Assembly (NCBI GenBank): GCA_035533755.1
Contig: DATLTC010000010.1
Coordinates: forward strand, 93,841-157,840
DNA: 64,000 nucleotides
Origin: Gemmatimonadaceae bacterium
Lineage (GTDB): Bacteria; Gemmatimonadota; Gemmatimonadetes; Gemmatimonadales; Gemmatimonadaceae
Reading direction: 5' to 3'
The translations under genes and the position numbers were made by a program. The notes beneath the pieces are model-generated. The model ran no database searches. It had not been told where the DNA came from and was given only the letters and a program-made list of their open reading frames with translations. Below, piece by piece: positions 38,201-46,705 of the stretch; the first letter of the stretch is position 1; each line of letters begins with the position of its first letter.

Positions 38201-38734
38201 CTCGGTGGTCCGGCGGCGGTCGCGGTACAGCCCCACGCCCGCCGCCTCCTCGAACAGCTCGCGCCTGTCGTCGGGACGATCGGACAGCAGCGCGTCGATC
38301 ATCTTGCTCTCGATCACCACGCCGGTGTCGGCGCCCAGGCCCGTGCCGCGCAGCAGATCGTGGATGTCGCGCAGGCGGCAGGGCGCGCCGTTGAGCAGAT
38401 AATCGCTCTCGCCCGACCGCGACAGCCGGCGCGTGATGACCACCTCGCGGAATGCCACGGGCAACCCGCCATCGGTGTTGTCGAAATGCAGCGAGACCTC
38501 GGCCACATTCACGGCGCGGCGCGCCGACGAGCCCTGGAAGATCACCTCTTCCATCTTCGCGCCGCGCAGCAGGCGCGCCCGTTGTTCGCCCAGCACCCAG
38601 CGCACGGCGTCCGAGACGTTGGACTTGCCGCAGCCGTTCGGCCCGACGATGGCGGTGACCCCCTGATCGAAGGTCAGCGTCGTGGAATCGGCGAACGACT
38701 TGAAGCCGTGCAACTCGAGTTTGGTCAACCGCAC
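35210..38734 (-). CDS. smc: chromosome segregation protein SMC
   Basis: 1,174 residues from GTG 38734. The N-terminal ATPase half has Walker A GPNGCGKSN (31-39) and a Q-loop region near RRAVNVAEVSLHFDN. Two long Ala/Arg/Glu-rich coiled coils flank a hinge near 500-640 (FGAGAVLGPLSDFLSADQ). The C-terminal half has the signature LSSGERALVALSLLFG (Ser where LSGGE is usual) and Walker B CLLDEVDAPLDDAN. SMC forms the condensin ring that organises sister chromosomes. scpA and scpB are not in the window. Neighbours are envelope genes, not segregation genes. Confidence 0.95.
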   Translation of the reverse strand: MRLTKLELHGFKSFADSTTLTFDQGVTAIVGPNGCGKSNVSDAVRWVLGEQRARLLRGAKMEEVIFQGSSARRAVNVAEVSLHFDNTDGGLPVAFREVVITRRLSRSGESDYLLNGAPCRLRDIHDLLRGTGLGADTGVVIESKMIDALLSDRPDDRRELFEEAAGVGLYRDRRRTTERRLEETTVDLQRLDDLIAEVTTQVRSLARQRRRAERYAELSARRFTVEIALAAREMAAWHDELGRLGARVAELRDQLPDAEARAAAAEQARDAAHGARATAEAQRNELSRLVTEQRERAQHIRGEMAVAEERQRNAQLRRERAESEASHGQLTRARLTEERDRAAVERAELDSALGALETELAERQRREDASREAVGAARAAAETAERALRDVQDRVRRLEIDRERAQRELDETTQRSAVLDGERAALTDAFGLAQRDLEAATAALDAARAQSTAANDALEQARQHDRETRERDAEARAALTRVEQSFTALQGKVHALEGLERERVGLAPAAARLLKERDQFGAGAVLGPLSDFLSADQASAMLIERFLGATVHAVLVRDRQAAEAVRRWHQQANPGPLLLLPVDATPGSAGEPTLDDALATGVEAATPAQAWVRSLLGRVRSESEGTAFVDGRGAVWLPGATGGPGPLRRRAELFALRAELAASEEARRAAAAAVETTHGALQMAERRVTETANAAALGLQQVGKAAERHADSSRVVQRTERDLQDSAELAGRLVRRCDELRATIAAFDTETAGLRTGLAERDADIIQARAALAESEAEQERAREQRTAWQVEQAQVQARAQVAADREQRLSEELRSASERLESLSAELGGLSDSDAALAEQMAAWRADLDARLAALHDGEQRLGAAEQGVAATDTALTAAEHALDRARHDGSAMADELHHAELRFAELSGRRAAIRERLETEWRKPLDEMIAGAEPLDMDDPTLRAEADDLRQQLEQLGPVNALAIEEHDETVHRLEFLTTQRADLNEAKNSLAQAIREIDLTARDMFLQTFVQVRENFRQIFMTLFGGGECDLRLENPEAPLDCDIEIHASPRGKRTQRIHLLSSGERALVALSLLFGIFLTKPSPFCLLDEVDAPLDDANIGRFVRMLTEFKQKTQFIVITHNPRTTTEAADAVYGVTMQEPGVSSLVSVRMKGAPVDERPMAEAAETAATA

Positions 38735-39444
38735 TAGAAAGTTCTCCCCGTTCGTTGGACGAGCGATGCACGCACGCGGGCCTGCCGCAGCGTCGCACCC
38801 AGGAGCTCGGCCTCCCGTGCCGACGCGAAGGCGCCGGCGAATACCCGCACCCGGCCGTTGGCCTGGCGCAGCGCATACACCGGCAATCCGCGCGCGACAT
38901 AGGCGGCCACCCGCGCCGCCGCGGCACCGGCCGCAACGTCCCGCTCGATCAGATAGGCCAGCGGGACGAGAGCCACCGTTCCGCGTGTTTCACTGAGTTG
39001 GCCGTGGGACCGCAGGCTGCCGAGCAGCGCCGCGGCCTCCGCGGAGTCTGGAAAGGCGCCCGCCAGCACGCGATACTCGCTGGTGGCGCCCCGTGGGATG
39101 TGGGCGAACGTGCCGGCAGGCGCGTTCGGTCCCATTTGACGCAGCCATAAGATAGCACCGGCGGCCGTATTCGCAGCCGCCAGATCGACGGCGTACGGCG
39201 CCGGGGGCGCCGAGTCGCGCGCCGCGGCGGCCACCCCGATGCCGCGCGGGCCGGCCAGGAGTTGGGGGCCGGCAACCGAGGCCGGCGCCGGCCGCGGAAC
39301 CGCCGACCGGGGGCCGCGCGCCAGCGGCCGATAGGCAAGCCACAGCCCGAGCGCGACGAGGCCGGCCGCGAGCACCGGGCCGAACGCCGCCGGCGCCCAT
39401 TGGCGCAAGCGCGATCGCCGGGGGATCGCCGAGTGCTCGATCAT
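38734..39444 (-). CDS. SPOR-domain membrane protein
   Basis: 236 residues from ATG 39444. A single transmembrane helix (about 22-38) is followed by a Pro/Ala linker. Two SPOR-like modules are visible (about 122-165, EYRVLAGAFPDSAEAAALLGSLRSHG, and 190-232, YALRQANGRVRVFAGAFASAREAELL). SPOR domains bind glycan strands lacking stem peptides, usually at division sites. The stop overlaps the smc GTG by one base, and the start overlaps the upstream SPOR lipoprotein stop (ATGA). A role in cell division or wall turnover is inferred. Confidence 0.8.
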   Translation of the reverse strand: MIEHSAIPRRSRLRQWAPAAFGPVLAAGLVALGLWLAYRPLARGPRSAVPRPAPASVAGPQLLAGPRGIGVAAAARDSAPPAPYAVDLAAANTAAGAILWLRQMGPNAPAGTFAHIPRGATSEYRVLAGAFPDSAEAAALLGSLRSHGQLSETRGTVALVPLAYLIERDVAAGAAAARVAAYVARGLPVYALRQANGRVRVFAGAFASAREAELLGATLRQARVRASLVQRTGRTF

Positions 39445-40961
39445 GGCGTCGCCTCGTACACCCAGTAGGCGTGGCGCGCCGCGCGGCCCACCCGCTCGGC
39501 CTCGTCGCGGGTGGCGTACGGCCCGAGCACCACGCGGTAGATCGGCGTGCCGTCGCGCACCGACATGACCACGCGTGCCGTGGCGCCGTCCACCTGGATC
39601 TGCGCCGCGAGGTCGCTGGCCCGGCCCTCGGAGAGCAGCGCGGCAAACGACACGACGAATTCCGCCGCTGCGCGCGGGGTCGCGCGTACCGGTGCGGACG
39701 CCGAATCGTGGCGCGCCGCGGCGCCGCCGGGCTGTTCGCCGGTGCCCGCGGCGCGTAGCGCGGCTTTGGCCGCGGCGTCGGCGGCCGCGGCGTCGGCGGC
39801 GGTGCGGGCGCTGTCGGCGGGGCCGAGGTTGAAGCTCACCGGTTGGTCGAGCGACGAGAGACGCGGGCGGAAACCGTTCCACTGGAACGCGTACCAGAAG
39901 TCGTTCGCGCCGCCGCTCACCCGCATCACGGGGCGCAGCGTTTCCCCGTCCACGAACGCGACGTCCTTGCCCTGGGCGAGCCCGATGGCGCCGTCGGGCG
40001 CCACGAAGGGCAGGTCGGTGCGCCACGCGGTGGCCACGGCGCCGATGGCCCGTTCCGTGCCCACGGCGATGACCCACGCCGAGTCATGGCCGGCGGCGCG
40101 CGCCAGCACGTAGCGGCCCAGAGGGTCCACCCGCAGGTCGAGCGGCTGGCCGGGGAGCGTGATGCGCTTGGTGATCTCGTCGCGGTAGCGATCGACCACG
40201 CTCAGCACGCGGCTCGACTCGTTGATCACGAACACGCGGTCGCCGCTGGGCGACGACACCGCCGCCGCGATGCGCGAGGAGAAGACGAGGTGCCGGCCCC
40301 AGTCGAGCGTCCGCGTGGACAGGACGACGAGTCCGGAATCCACCACGAGATACAGACGGTCGCCCACCTGCGTGGGGAGCGGGCGCCACACGGTGGGGAA
40401 GCTGGCCGAGTCGATGATCTTGGCGTCGGGCGGGAACAGCTTCCACACCACGGCGCCGGCATCGCGGCCCGCCACCACGAGCAGCGTGCCGTCGCGCTGC
40501 GGGAACACGGCCCGCGCCGGACGCGGGGGCTTGTACGTCCAGTTCGCGGATTCGGTGAACCGGGTCACGTCGCCCTTGTCGTCCAGGGCGAAGATCGCGG
40601 CGCCGTCCATCGATTGCGCGTCGAACACCGGCGTGGTGGTGAGGCGCTCGGCGCGGCCCAGGCGGAAGTCGATGCGGCCGGGCTCGGCGCGCGAGTCGGA
40701 GAACGCGAGCGCGCCGGCATCGTCGTCGAACGCGAGCACGCGATCGATGGCGGGCGTGGCGCCCGACGACGTCCACACGGCGGAGTCGAGCTTCGGATAC
40801 GCGAACACGCGGGCCGTGCCCCCGCCCAGCGGCACGCGCAGCACGAGGGCGTCGGTGCCGCTGGGCGCCGCGGTCCCACTGCCCGTGACCGGGACGAGGC
40901 CCTTGGGCTCGCCGCCGCAGGCCGCGAGCGCGGCCGCGCAGAGGATGAGCGCGCGCCGCAT
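39441..40961 (-). CDS. lipoprotein with beta-propeller-like body and C-terminal SPOR domain
   Basis: 506 residues from ATG 40961 (TGATG with the upstream gene); an alternative ATG at 40976 adds five residues. A lipoprotein signal ends LAACGG. Residues 40-380 have repeating strand motifs (VFVINESSRVLSVVDRYRDE, LDLRVDPLGRYVLARAAG) like a WD/NHL-type propeller. An Ala-rich linker leads to a C-terminal SPOR module (about 430-500, YRVVLGPYATRDEAERVGRAA). It is likely anchored in the outer membrane and binds peptidoglycan. It is co-transcribed with the next SPOR gene. Confidence 0.75.
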   Translation of the reverse strand: MRRALILCAAALAACGGEPKGLVPVTGSGTAAPSGTDALVLRVPLGGGTARVFAYPKLDSAVWTSSGATPAIDRVLAFDDDAGALAFSDSRAEPGRIDFRLGRAERLTTTPVFDAQSMDGAAIFALDDKGDVTRFTESANWTYKPPRPARAVFPQRDGTLLVVAGRDAGAVVWKLFPPDAKIIDSASFPTVWRPLPTQVGDRLYLVVDSGLVVLSTRTLDWGRHLVFSSRIAAAVSSPSGDRVFVINESSRVLSVVDRYRDEITKRITLPGQPLDLRVDPLGRYVLARAAGHDSAWVIAVGTERAIGAVATAWRTDLPFVAPDGAIGLAQGKDVAFVDGETLRPVMRVSGGANDFWYAFQWNGFRPRLSSLDQPVSFNLGPADSARTAADAAAADAAAKAALRAAGTGEQPGGAAARHDSASAPVRATPRAAAEFVVSFAALLSEGRASDLAAQIQVDGATARVVMSVRDGTPIYRVVLGPYATRDEAERVGRAARHAYWVYEATP

Positions 40962-43900
40962 CAGAAGCTTGGCCATAGCGACCAGGTCCAGAATCCGCGA
41001 TGCCCGGGTTGGTCCAGCGGAATGGCGTAGTCCCAGCGCACGAGCGCGTAGTTGAACAGGTTGAGCCGCAGCCCCACGCCGTAGCTCCGCAGCGGATACC
41101 GCTGGCGTGTGAGATCGTAATCGATCGGACGCGATCCGTACACCGTCTGGCCGCTGGACCAGGCCAACCCCTCGTCGTAGAACACGAGGCCGTCCAGCGG
41201 CGGCAGCGAGAACGGCAGGAAGCCGAGTTCGAGCTTGCGGACGAGCGGAAAGCGCAGTTCGGCGTTGGCCACGAGCACGCGGCTGCCCAGGAGCTGCACG
41301 GCGCTGCAGTTGGACGGATTGGCGCCCACCACGGGGCAGCTGGCGTAGAACGCGTTGTTGCGGTCGTAGCCGCGCACGAAATCGGGGCGCGCGATGTACT
41401 TGGGAAACGCGCCCTCGTCGCGCCCCACGGCCAGGTTGCCGTACAGCCGCGTGGCCAGCGTGAGGTAATCGAAGATGATCGGGTCGTAGCGGCGATAGTC
41501 GCCGAGGTACTCCACCCAGTTGTAGGCGCCCACCACGGGCGTCACCTGCAGGCGGTAGCGCTGGCCGGCGATCGGTCCGGTGACCGTGTACAGCGAGTTG
41601 TCGAACACGTACGCCATCTGCGCGTCCACGTAGTCGAGACTGTGGTCGCGGCGCGTGCTGTCGAACTGGAACGGCGACACCGACACGCCGTTGCTCAGCG
41701 AGCGGCTGATGAACCAGCGTTCGCGGTCGATGTTGTTGAACCCGCCGCCCAACTCGAGCCGGGAGAAGCGGTTGAACGGATACGCCGTCTGCGCGAACAC
41801 CTGCCGCGCCACGTACGTGGTGATCTCCTGATGCTCGACGGCCGCGGTGCCGCCGCCGGTGGTGGTGATCGAGTCGCCGGTGAGGAAATAGAACGGCGAC
41901 TGCGCGAACCCCGTGGTGTACTGCCAGCGGTGCGCCAGGTTGGTGAAGCCGAGATACACCCGCGACTCGCTGATCCGCCCGTTGATCTCGGCCGAGAGGC
42001 CGATCCGGTGATCGCCGAGCATGTCGCTCAGCACCACCGTCGTGCCGCCAAACAGATTGCGGCCGTAGTTGTCGGGCGCGTAGCCGATGCTGGGGCGGGC
42101 CACATAGTCGGGCTGGAAGTGCACGCGGTACGGCGCCTCGCGGAACCGCGTCGTGTCGGGTAGGCCCAGCGACATGCTGTCGAGCATCGCGGCCACAGTG
42201 ATCGGCACCGAGTCGCCGCGCTGGCGCAGCGACGTGGAGTCGCGCCGCGCCGGTGGCGGCGGCGCCGCCAGGGCGACCACCGCGGGCTGCCGGTACGGCG
42301 TCCTGGCCAGCGCCCGCGGGTGGTCGATCGACCACACCGCGTACTTGCCGTCCTCGTAGTACGTGAATGCCAGCCGGTCCGCGTCGCGCGCCCAGGTGAT
42401 GGCCGGGCTGTACTCGGTGATGCCCGATACGGCGCCCACGAGATTGGTGAGCTGGTAGTGCTCGCGCGTGGTCAGATCGTACAGGAAGACGTTGGCCGTG
42501 CCGGCCCGATCGGAGATGTACGCCAACGACGTGCCGTCGGGCGACCACTGCGGATTGAGGTTCAGGCCGGCCTGGCCCGGCAGCACCGTGATCGCGCCCG
42601 ACGCCACGTCGTAGAGCGCGATCCGCCACCGCGGAAAGTGCAACAGGGCGAAGCTCGCCGTGGGGCCGCGATCGGTGACGAACGCGATCGTGCGTCCATC
42701 GGGCGACCAGTCGGGCTGCAGGTCGGCGTACCGGTCCGACGTGAGTTGCCGCAGGTGCTGCCCGTCGGCGTCGATCACGCAGAGGTCGGTGATGCCGCCG
42801 TGATTGCCGCTGAAGGCGATCCGCTTGCCGTCGGGCGACCAGGTGGGATTGGTGATGCTCTCGTAGGGCAGGTGGTCGAACCGCGCCAGGCGGCGGCGGG
42901 TGGCCACGTCGAGCACGTTCAGCACGTCGCGTCCCGCGTACTGCGCGGTGAAGGCGAGCCGCCGCCCGTGCGGGGAGAAGCTGGTCTGCGAGTAGAGCAC
43001 GCGCAGTTCCTCGTAGTTCGGATCGGTGGTGCTCTTCACGAGGCGCGCGATGCGCTTGCCCGTGACGGCATCGGCGAGCCACAGATCGATGAACACCTGC
43101 CCGCGGAGCGGATTGCCGTTGGCGAAGAACGCGATGTACTTGCCGTCGGGCGACAGGGTGGGGGCGAGGAAGATGTCGCCGCCCGACTGCTGCGGGTTGA
43201 GCAGCGGCTTGGCCACGTCGTGGGCGCGCGACAGCGTGGCCACGGCCGGCAGGTAGCGGTTCTGCAGGTACTCCTTCCACTCGTCGCCCAACGCGTCGAG
43301 CGACAGGCCGGTCTCGCGCCGGATGGCCTTCTCCACGCCCAGGCTCGGCGTGGCGCGCAGGATCTGTCCGATCGCGTCGTCTCCCCACCGGGCGCCGATG
43401 TACGCCCACAGCGAATGGCCGTACCGATACGGGAAGTACTTGTCCGGATCGTCGGTCATCTCCTTGATCGTCGGGATGTTGCCATTGAGCGCCGCGTCGC
43501 GCATCCACGTGTCGGTGAGCGCCGTCGTGGGCCCCAGCGACAGGTACTCGGCCATCCCCTCGGCGAACCAGAGCGGCGGATTCACCGAGGCCAGGGCCTG
43601 GAGGCCGGCGCCGGCGTGCCCGCGCGCGAACACGTCGTACTGGAAGGCGTGGACCATCTCGTGCGTGAGCACGTGCTCGAAGCTGCGGTAGTCGCCGGTG
43701 AAGTTGAGCATCATCCGGTGCCGCAGCGCCTCGGTCACGCCGCCCGTGGCTTCCCCCAGGTCGCCGGTCACGTTGTTCTCGCCGAAGTCGGTGCGCGACG
43801 CGAACAGGATGATCGGCTGCTTCTCGATGAACTTATGGTCGAGGATGCGCGACAGCCGCGCGTAGGCGCGCTCGGCCATGCGGGCGGCGTCCATCGTCGC

Positions 43901-44071
43901 CTCGCGTTCGGCGGGGTAGTAGTAGATCAGGAAGTGCTCGGTCTCGAGCAGGTGCCAGTCGAAGTGGGTGTACGCCACCTGGTTCTGGCCGAAGTAGTCC
44001 TGCGCGTGGGCCGGCCGCGCCACGGCCGCGAGCAGCCCGAGCAGGACCACCCCGGCCGCCCGACGGATCAC
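40961..44071 (-). CDS. zincin + TolB-like propeller + outer-membrane barrel fusion
   Basis: 1,036 residues from GTG 44071, overlapping the rsfS stop. A signal peptide ends near residue 23 (RPAHAQ). Residues 30-290 form a gluzincin-like metallopeptidase domain with HEMVH (137-141) and EGMAEYLS about 30 residues later. Residues 310-620 hold TolB/PD40 repeats (TLSPDGKYIAFF, TWSPDGKRIAFSG, QPDWSPDGRTIAFVTD). The last 330 residues have BamA/surface-antigen beta-barrel patterns ending in the aromatic FWTWSLWPSF. It probably faces the periplasm with its peptidase and propeller and spans the outer membrane with its C-terminus. Confidence 0.8.
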   Translation of the reverse strand: MIRRAAGVVLLGLLAAVARPAHAQDYFGQNQVAYTHFDWHLLETEHFLIYYYPAEREATMDAARMAERAYARLSRILDHKFIEKQPIILFASRTDFGENNVTGDLGEATGGVTEALRHRMMLNFTGDYRSFEHVLTHEMVHAFQYDVFARGHAGAGLQALASVNPPLWFAEGMAEYLSLGPTTALTDTWMRDAALNGNIPTIKEMTDDPDKYFPYRYGHSLWAYIGARWGDDAIGQILRATPSLGVEKAIRRETGLSLDALGDEWKEYLQNRYLPAVATLSRAHDVAKPLLNPQQSGGDIFLAPTLSPDGKYIAFFANGNPLRGQVFIDLWLADAVTGKRIARLVKSTTDPNYEELRVLYSQTSFSPHGRRLAFTAQYAGRDVLNVLDVATRRRLARFDHLPYESITNPTWSPDGKRIAFSGNHGGITDLCVIDADGQHLRQLTSDRYADLQPDWSPDGRTIAFVTDRGPTASFALLHFPRWRIALYDVASGAITVLPGQAGLNLNPQWSPDGTSLAYISDRAGTANVFLYDLTTREHYQLTNLVGAVSGITEYSPAITWARDADRLAFTYYEDGKYAVWSIDHPRALARTPYRQPAVVALAAPPPPARRDSTSLRQRGDSVPITVAAMLDSMSLGLPDTTRFREAPYRVHFQPDYVARPSIGYAPDNYGRNLFGGTTVVLSDMLGDHRIGLSAEINGRISESRVYLGFTNLAHRWQYTTGFAQSPFYFLTGDSITTTGGGTAAVEHQEITTYVARQVFAQTAYPFNRFSRLELGGGFNNIDRERWFISRSLSNGVSVSPFQFDSTRRDHSLDYVDAQMAYVFDNSLYTVTGPIAGQRYRLQVTPVVGAYNWVEYLGDYRRYDPIIFDYLTLATRLYGNLAVGRDEGAFPKYIARPDFVRGYDRNNAFYASCPVVGANPSNCSAVQLLGSRVLVANAELRFPLVRKLELGFLPFSLPPLDGLVFYDEGLAWSSGQTVYGSRPIDYDLTRQRYPLRSYGVGLRLNLFNYALVRWDYAIPLDQPGHRGFWTWSLWPSF

Positions 44072-44436
44072 GCACGCGCCCCTTGGGCGTCCACCGGCAC
44101 GACCCGCGCGTCGCCCCACAACCGCTCGAGCTGGTAGTACTCGCGCAGCGCGGGGTGGAACAGGTGCACCACGAAGTCCACGTAGTCCAGCAGCACCCAG
44201 CGCCCCTGCGGCAGCCCCTCGATGTGGTGGGCGTGCGCCCCCTCGGCGCGCAGCGCCTCCATCACGCGCTCGCCCAGTGCGCGCACGTGGGTGTCGGACG
44301 TGCCGCTGGCGACGATGAAATAATCCGTCATGTCGGACACGCCTTCGAGATCCAGGATCACGACCTTCTCGGCCTTGTGGTCGAGACAGGCCTGCGCGGC
44401 GCACTGCACGAGATGGGAAACGGAAGCGGAAGGCAT
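44068..44436 (-). CDS. rsfS: ribosomal silencing factor RsfS
   Basis: 122 residues from ATG 44436; the longer frame at 44490 has a non-family N-terminus. RsfS binds L14 and blocks subunit joining in starvation. The core VVILDLEGVSDMTDYFIVASGTSDTHVRAL and GRWVLLDYVDFVVHLFHPALREYYQLERLW is diagnostic. It follows the ribosomal protein cluster on the same strand after a hairpin. In many bacteria it lies next to nadD; that neighbour is absent. Confidence 0.94.
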   Translation of the reverse strand: MPSASVSHLVQCAAQACLDHKAEKVVILDLEGVSDMTDYFIVASGTSDTHVRALGERVMEALRAEGAHAHHIEGLPQGRWVLLDYVDFVVHLFHPALREYYQLERLWGDARVVPVDAQGARA

Positions 44437-44486
44437 GGCGATTCGTAGATTAACGCCCCTCGGGGGGCGGCGGGAGGCTGAGCGAC

Positions 44487-44523
44487 GCACGGGGCCGGCC
44501 GCTGTACACGGCCGGCCCCGTGC
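44487..44523 (-). terminator. strong hairpin after rplI
   Basis: A perfect 14-bp stem (GCACGGGGCCGGCC at 44487-44500 with 44510-44523) and a 9-nt loop, 43 bp beyond the rplI stop. No T-tract follows, so it may be a terminator of a T-free kind, a pause, or an mRNA-stabilising end. rsfS starts 50 bp later. Confidence 0.55.
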
Positions 44524-44565
44524 GCCGGTGCTGGATCGAGCGACGCGTGCCGCGCCGCCCGCGTG

Positions 44566-45009
44566 CTACTGCTTGATCACCCAGACCCGGATCTCGGGCC
44601 GGACGTCGGCGTGCAGCCGGATCGGGATCTTGTACACGCCCAGCGCCTTGATCGGCTCGTGCAGGTCGATCTGCCGCTTCTCCACGATCAACCCCTGCGC
44701 CTCGAGCTGCTGCTGGATGTCGGCGGTGGTCACCGAGCCGAACAGCTTGCCCTCCTCGCCCACCCGCGCCGAGAACGTGAGCGACACCTGTTCCATCTTG
44801 GTGGCGATGTCCTGCGCGGCGGCGCGGCGATCGTTCTCGGCTGCCTCGAGGCGCGACCGCTCCTGCGCGATGCGCTTGAGGTTGCCCGGCGTCGCCTCGT
44901 AGGCGAGCCCGTGCGGAAGCAGATAGTTGCGGGCGTATCCCGCCCGTACCGTGACCACGTCCCCCGGCGCGCCGAGGTTCTCGATGGCCTGTCGAAGAAT
45001 GATTTCCAT
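44566..45009 (-). CDS. rplI: 50S ribosomal protein L9
   Basis: 147 residues. L9 has two globular domains joined by a long helix and contacts the L1 stalk base. The N-terminal motif MEIILRQAIENLGAPGDVVTVRAGYARNYLLPHGLA is typical, followed by a long charged helix (40-75) and the C-terminal domain FGSVTTADI. It is 17 bp downstream of the DUF2232 gene and is part of the rpsF-rpsR-DUF2232-rplI run. Confidence 0.95.
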   Translation of the reverse strand: MEIILRQAIENLGAPGDVVTVRAGYARNYLLPHGLAYEATPGNLKRIAQERSRLEAAENDRRAAAQDIATKMEQVSLTFSARVGEEGKLFGSVTTADIQQQLEAQGLIVEKRQIDLHEPIKALGVYKIPIRLHADVRPEIRVWVIKQ

Positions 45010-45026
45010 GGAAGTACCCGAATGCG

Positions 45027-46082
45027 TTACGAAGTGGGGCGAGCGCGATTCCGCCAGTCAGCCCAGGTGTCACCCAGGCCAAGGCCGAACGCAGCGAGAG
45101 CGAGCAGCATGAAACCCAGCACGGCGACCGCGTTGAGCACCGGCGCCCAGAGCATCACGAACCCGACGATGGCCATCACGGCCAGCGCGCCGGGGGCCAG
45201 GAACCAACTCAGCACGCCGAGTCCGCGCACGGCGTACAGGGCGCCAAACAGCACGAGAAGGTTCTGACCGAAGACAGCGAACGCCGACAGCGTCGGCAGG
45301 AAGACGATCGTCAGGCCCACGATCAGGCCCCAGACGAGCTGATCGTTGAACCGGAAGTCGCGCAGCGGCGCGAGCGGCGGCCCCAGCCGGGCCCGCCCCA
45401 GGCGATGATACGTGGACCATGCCAGGGCCAGCGCCACGAGCGACTCGAGCACCAGCAGCGACGGATACAGTCCCACGCCCGCCTTGGCCAGCGCGGTGAG
45501 CATGGTCTGCGTTTCCGCCGGCATCTGGCCCAGCTGCGGGATCCGCTTCACCAGATTGTTCCAGTCGTCCGGATGCTGGCCGATGAACGTGTTGAACGTG
45601 TTCATCGTCTGGGTGTTGCGCTGCGCCAGCTCGGTCTGGACCGCGGTGTGCACCTCGGCGGCCGTCACCGGCCCCAGCGCGCTCATCACCACGGCCAGCA
45701 GCAGCGCGATCGACAGCGCCACCAGCGCCCGCACGAACAGCGGACGCCGCACGCCGAACAGGCACACCAGCCCGAACGCGCCCGCCAGGAGCAGGCTCCA
45801 TCCGCGCTGGAGATTGAAGAATACCGACGGCGCGTCCGGCTTCTGCAGCACCAGATACACCGCCGCCGCCACCCAGACGAGCGCGAGCGTGAGCCGTCCC
45901 CCCGCCCACCACCCCACCAGACAGCACGCCGCCAGCGCCGGCACGATCAGCAGCAACGTGTGCTGAACGGGCAGCAGCGCCTGGAACTGCGGAATCGTGG
46001 GGACGATGAGAAACGCCGCGATCGCGAGGATGAGTTTGCCCCATCCCCGCTCTGCCGGCGCCGGAGCGACGGGTACGGTCAT
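45027..46082 (-). CDS. DUF2232/YybS-like integral membrane protein
   Basis: 351 residues with eight or more hydrophobic segments (for example 17-52, 63-79, 95-110 and 285-340). A soluble, polar part lies near 140-200 (AQRNTQTMNTFNTFIGQHPDDW). The position between rpsR and rplI is that of the Firmicute YybS/DUF2232 protein, which supports the assignment more than sequence detail does. Function unknown; the fold resembles transporter or ECF-like membrane cores. Confidence 0.7.
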   Translation of the reverse strand: MTVPVAPAPAERGWGKLILAIAAFLIVPTIPQFQALLPVQHTLLLIVPALAACCLVGWWAGGRLTLALVWVAAAVYLVLQKPDAPSVFFNLQRGWSLLLAGAFGLVCLFGVRRPLFVRALVALSIALLLAVVMSALGPVTAAEVHTAVQTELAQRNTQTMNTFNTFIGQHPDDWNNLVKRIPQLGQMPAETQTMLTALAKAGVGLYPSLLVLESLVALALAWSTYHRLGRARLGPPLAPLRDFRFNDQLVWGLIVGLTIVFLPTLSAFAVFGQNLLVLFGALYAVRGLGVLSWFLAPGALAVMAIVGFVMLWAPVLNAVAVLGFMLLALAAFGLGLGDTWADWRNRARPTS

Positions 46083-46083
46083 G

Positions 46084-46305
46084 CTAGCCCTGGGCGCCGC
46101 GGATGTACGGGATCAGCGCCAGATAGCGCGCCCGCTTGATCGCCGTGGCGAGCTGGCGTTGATGCCGCGCGCACGTGCCGCTCAGGCGGCTGGGAAGAAT
46201 CTTCCCGTGATCGGTGATGAAACGGCCCAGCGTCCGGTCGTCCTTGTAGTCGACGAACCGCACGCGGCCTTCGCAGAACGGACAGGTCTTGTGTTGGCGG
46301 CGCAT
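46084..46305 (-). CDS. rpsR: 30S ribosomal protein S18
   Basis: 73 residues. It keeps the cysteine pair CPFC near the N-terminus, as in zinc-type S18 forms, and the diagnostic [40 protein letters not shown]18 pairs with S6 on the 30S platform. It starts 3 bp after rpsF and ends 1 bp before the DUF2232 gene. Confidence 0.95.
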   Translation of the reverse strand: MRRQHKTCPFCEGRVRFVDYKDDRTLGRFITDHGKILPSRLSGTCARHQRQLATAIKRARYLALIPYIRGAQG

Positions 46306-46308
46306 GGG

Positions 46309-46671
46309 TTAATCCTCGTCGTCGTCGTCGTCATGCCGGCGGGTCGCGGCGGCAATCTCTTCCTCGCTCATCGGCGGGGCGCCCGTGTCGTGCTCGTGCA
46401 ACGACAGCAGGTAGCGCACCACGCCGTCGTCCAGCCGGAGCGCGCGCTCGTACTCGGGGAGCACCACGGGATCGGCGCTGAACCGCGTGACCACGTAGTA
46501 CCCGGTGTCCTTGCGGCCGATCTGGTACGCGAGCTGACGTCGGCCCCAATGATCGGAGACGAGATCCGCGGGGTTGCCGAGGAGCTCGTGGAAGCGGGCG
46601 AGTTTTTCGTTGATGGCGGTGTCTTCGAGCGTCGAGTCGAAGACATAGACCGCCTCATATGGGCGAGTCAT
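46309..46671 (-). CDS. rpsF: 30S ribosomal protein S6
   Basis: 120 residues. The start YEAVYVFDSTLEDTAINEKLARFHELL and the WGRRQLAYQIGRKDTGYYVVTRF strand are typical of S6. The C-terminus ends in a run of acidic residues (DDDDDED). AGGGAGGA lies 14 nt before the ATG. A hairpin in the leader (46706-46732) may bind the S6-S18 complex for feedback control. Confidence 0.95.
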   Translation of the reverse strand: MTRPYEAVYVFDSTLEDTAINEKLARFHELLGNPADLVSDHWGRRQLAYQIGRKDTGYYVVTRFSADPVVLPEYERALRLDDGVVRYLLSLHEHDTGAPPMSEEEIAAATRRHDDDDDED

Positions 46672-46705
46672 GTCGGGGCAATCCTCCCTTTGGTCCGTGA
46701 AGCCG

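Noticed and set aside
34422..38737. Very long open frames on the plus strand opposite smc
   Set aside because: They mirror the codon pattern of smc in GC-rich DNA and give low-complexity Arg/Ser/Ala sequence; the minus frame has full SMC motifs.
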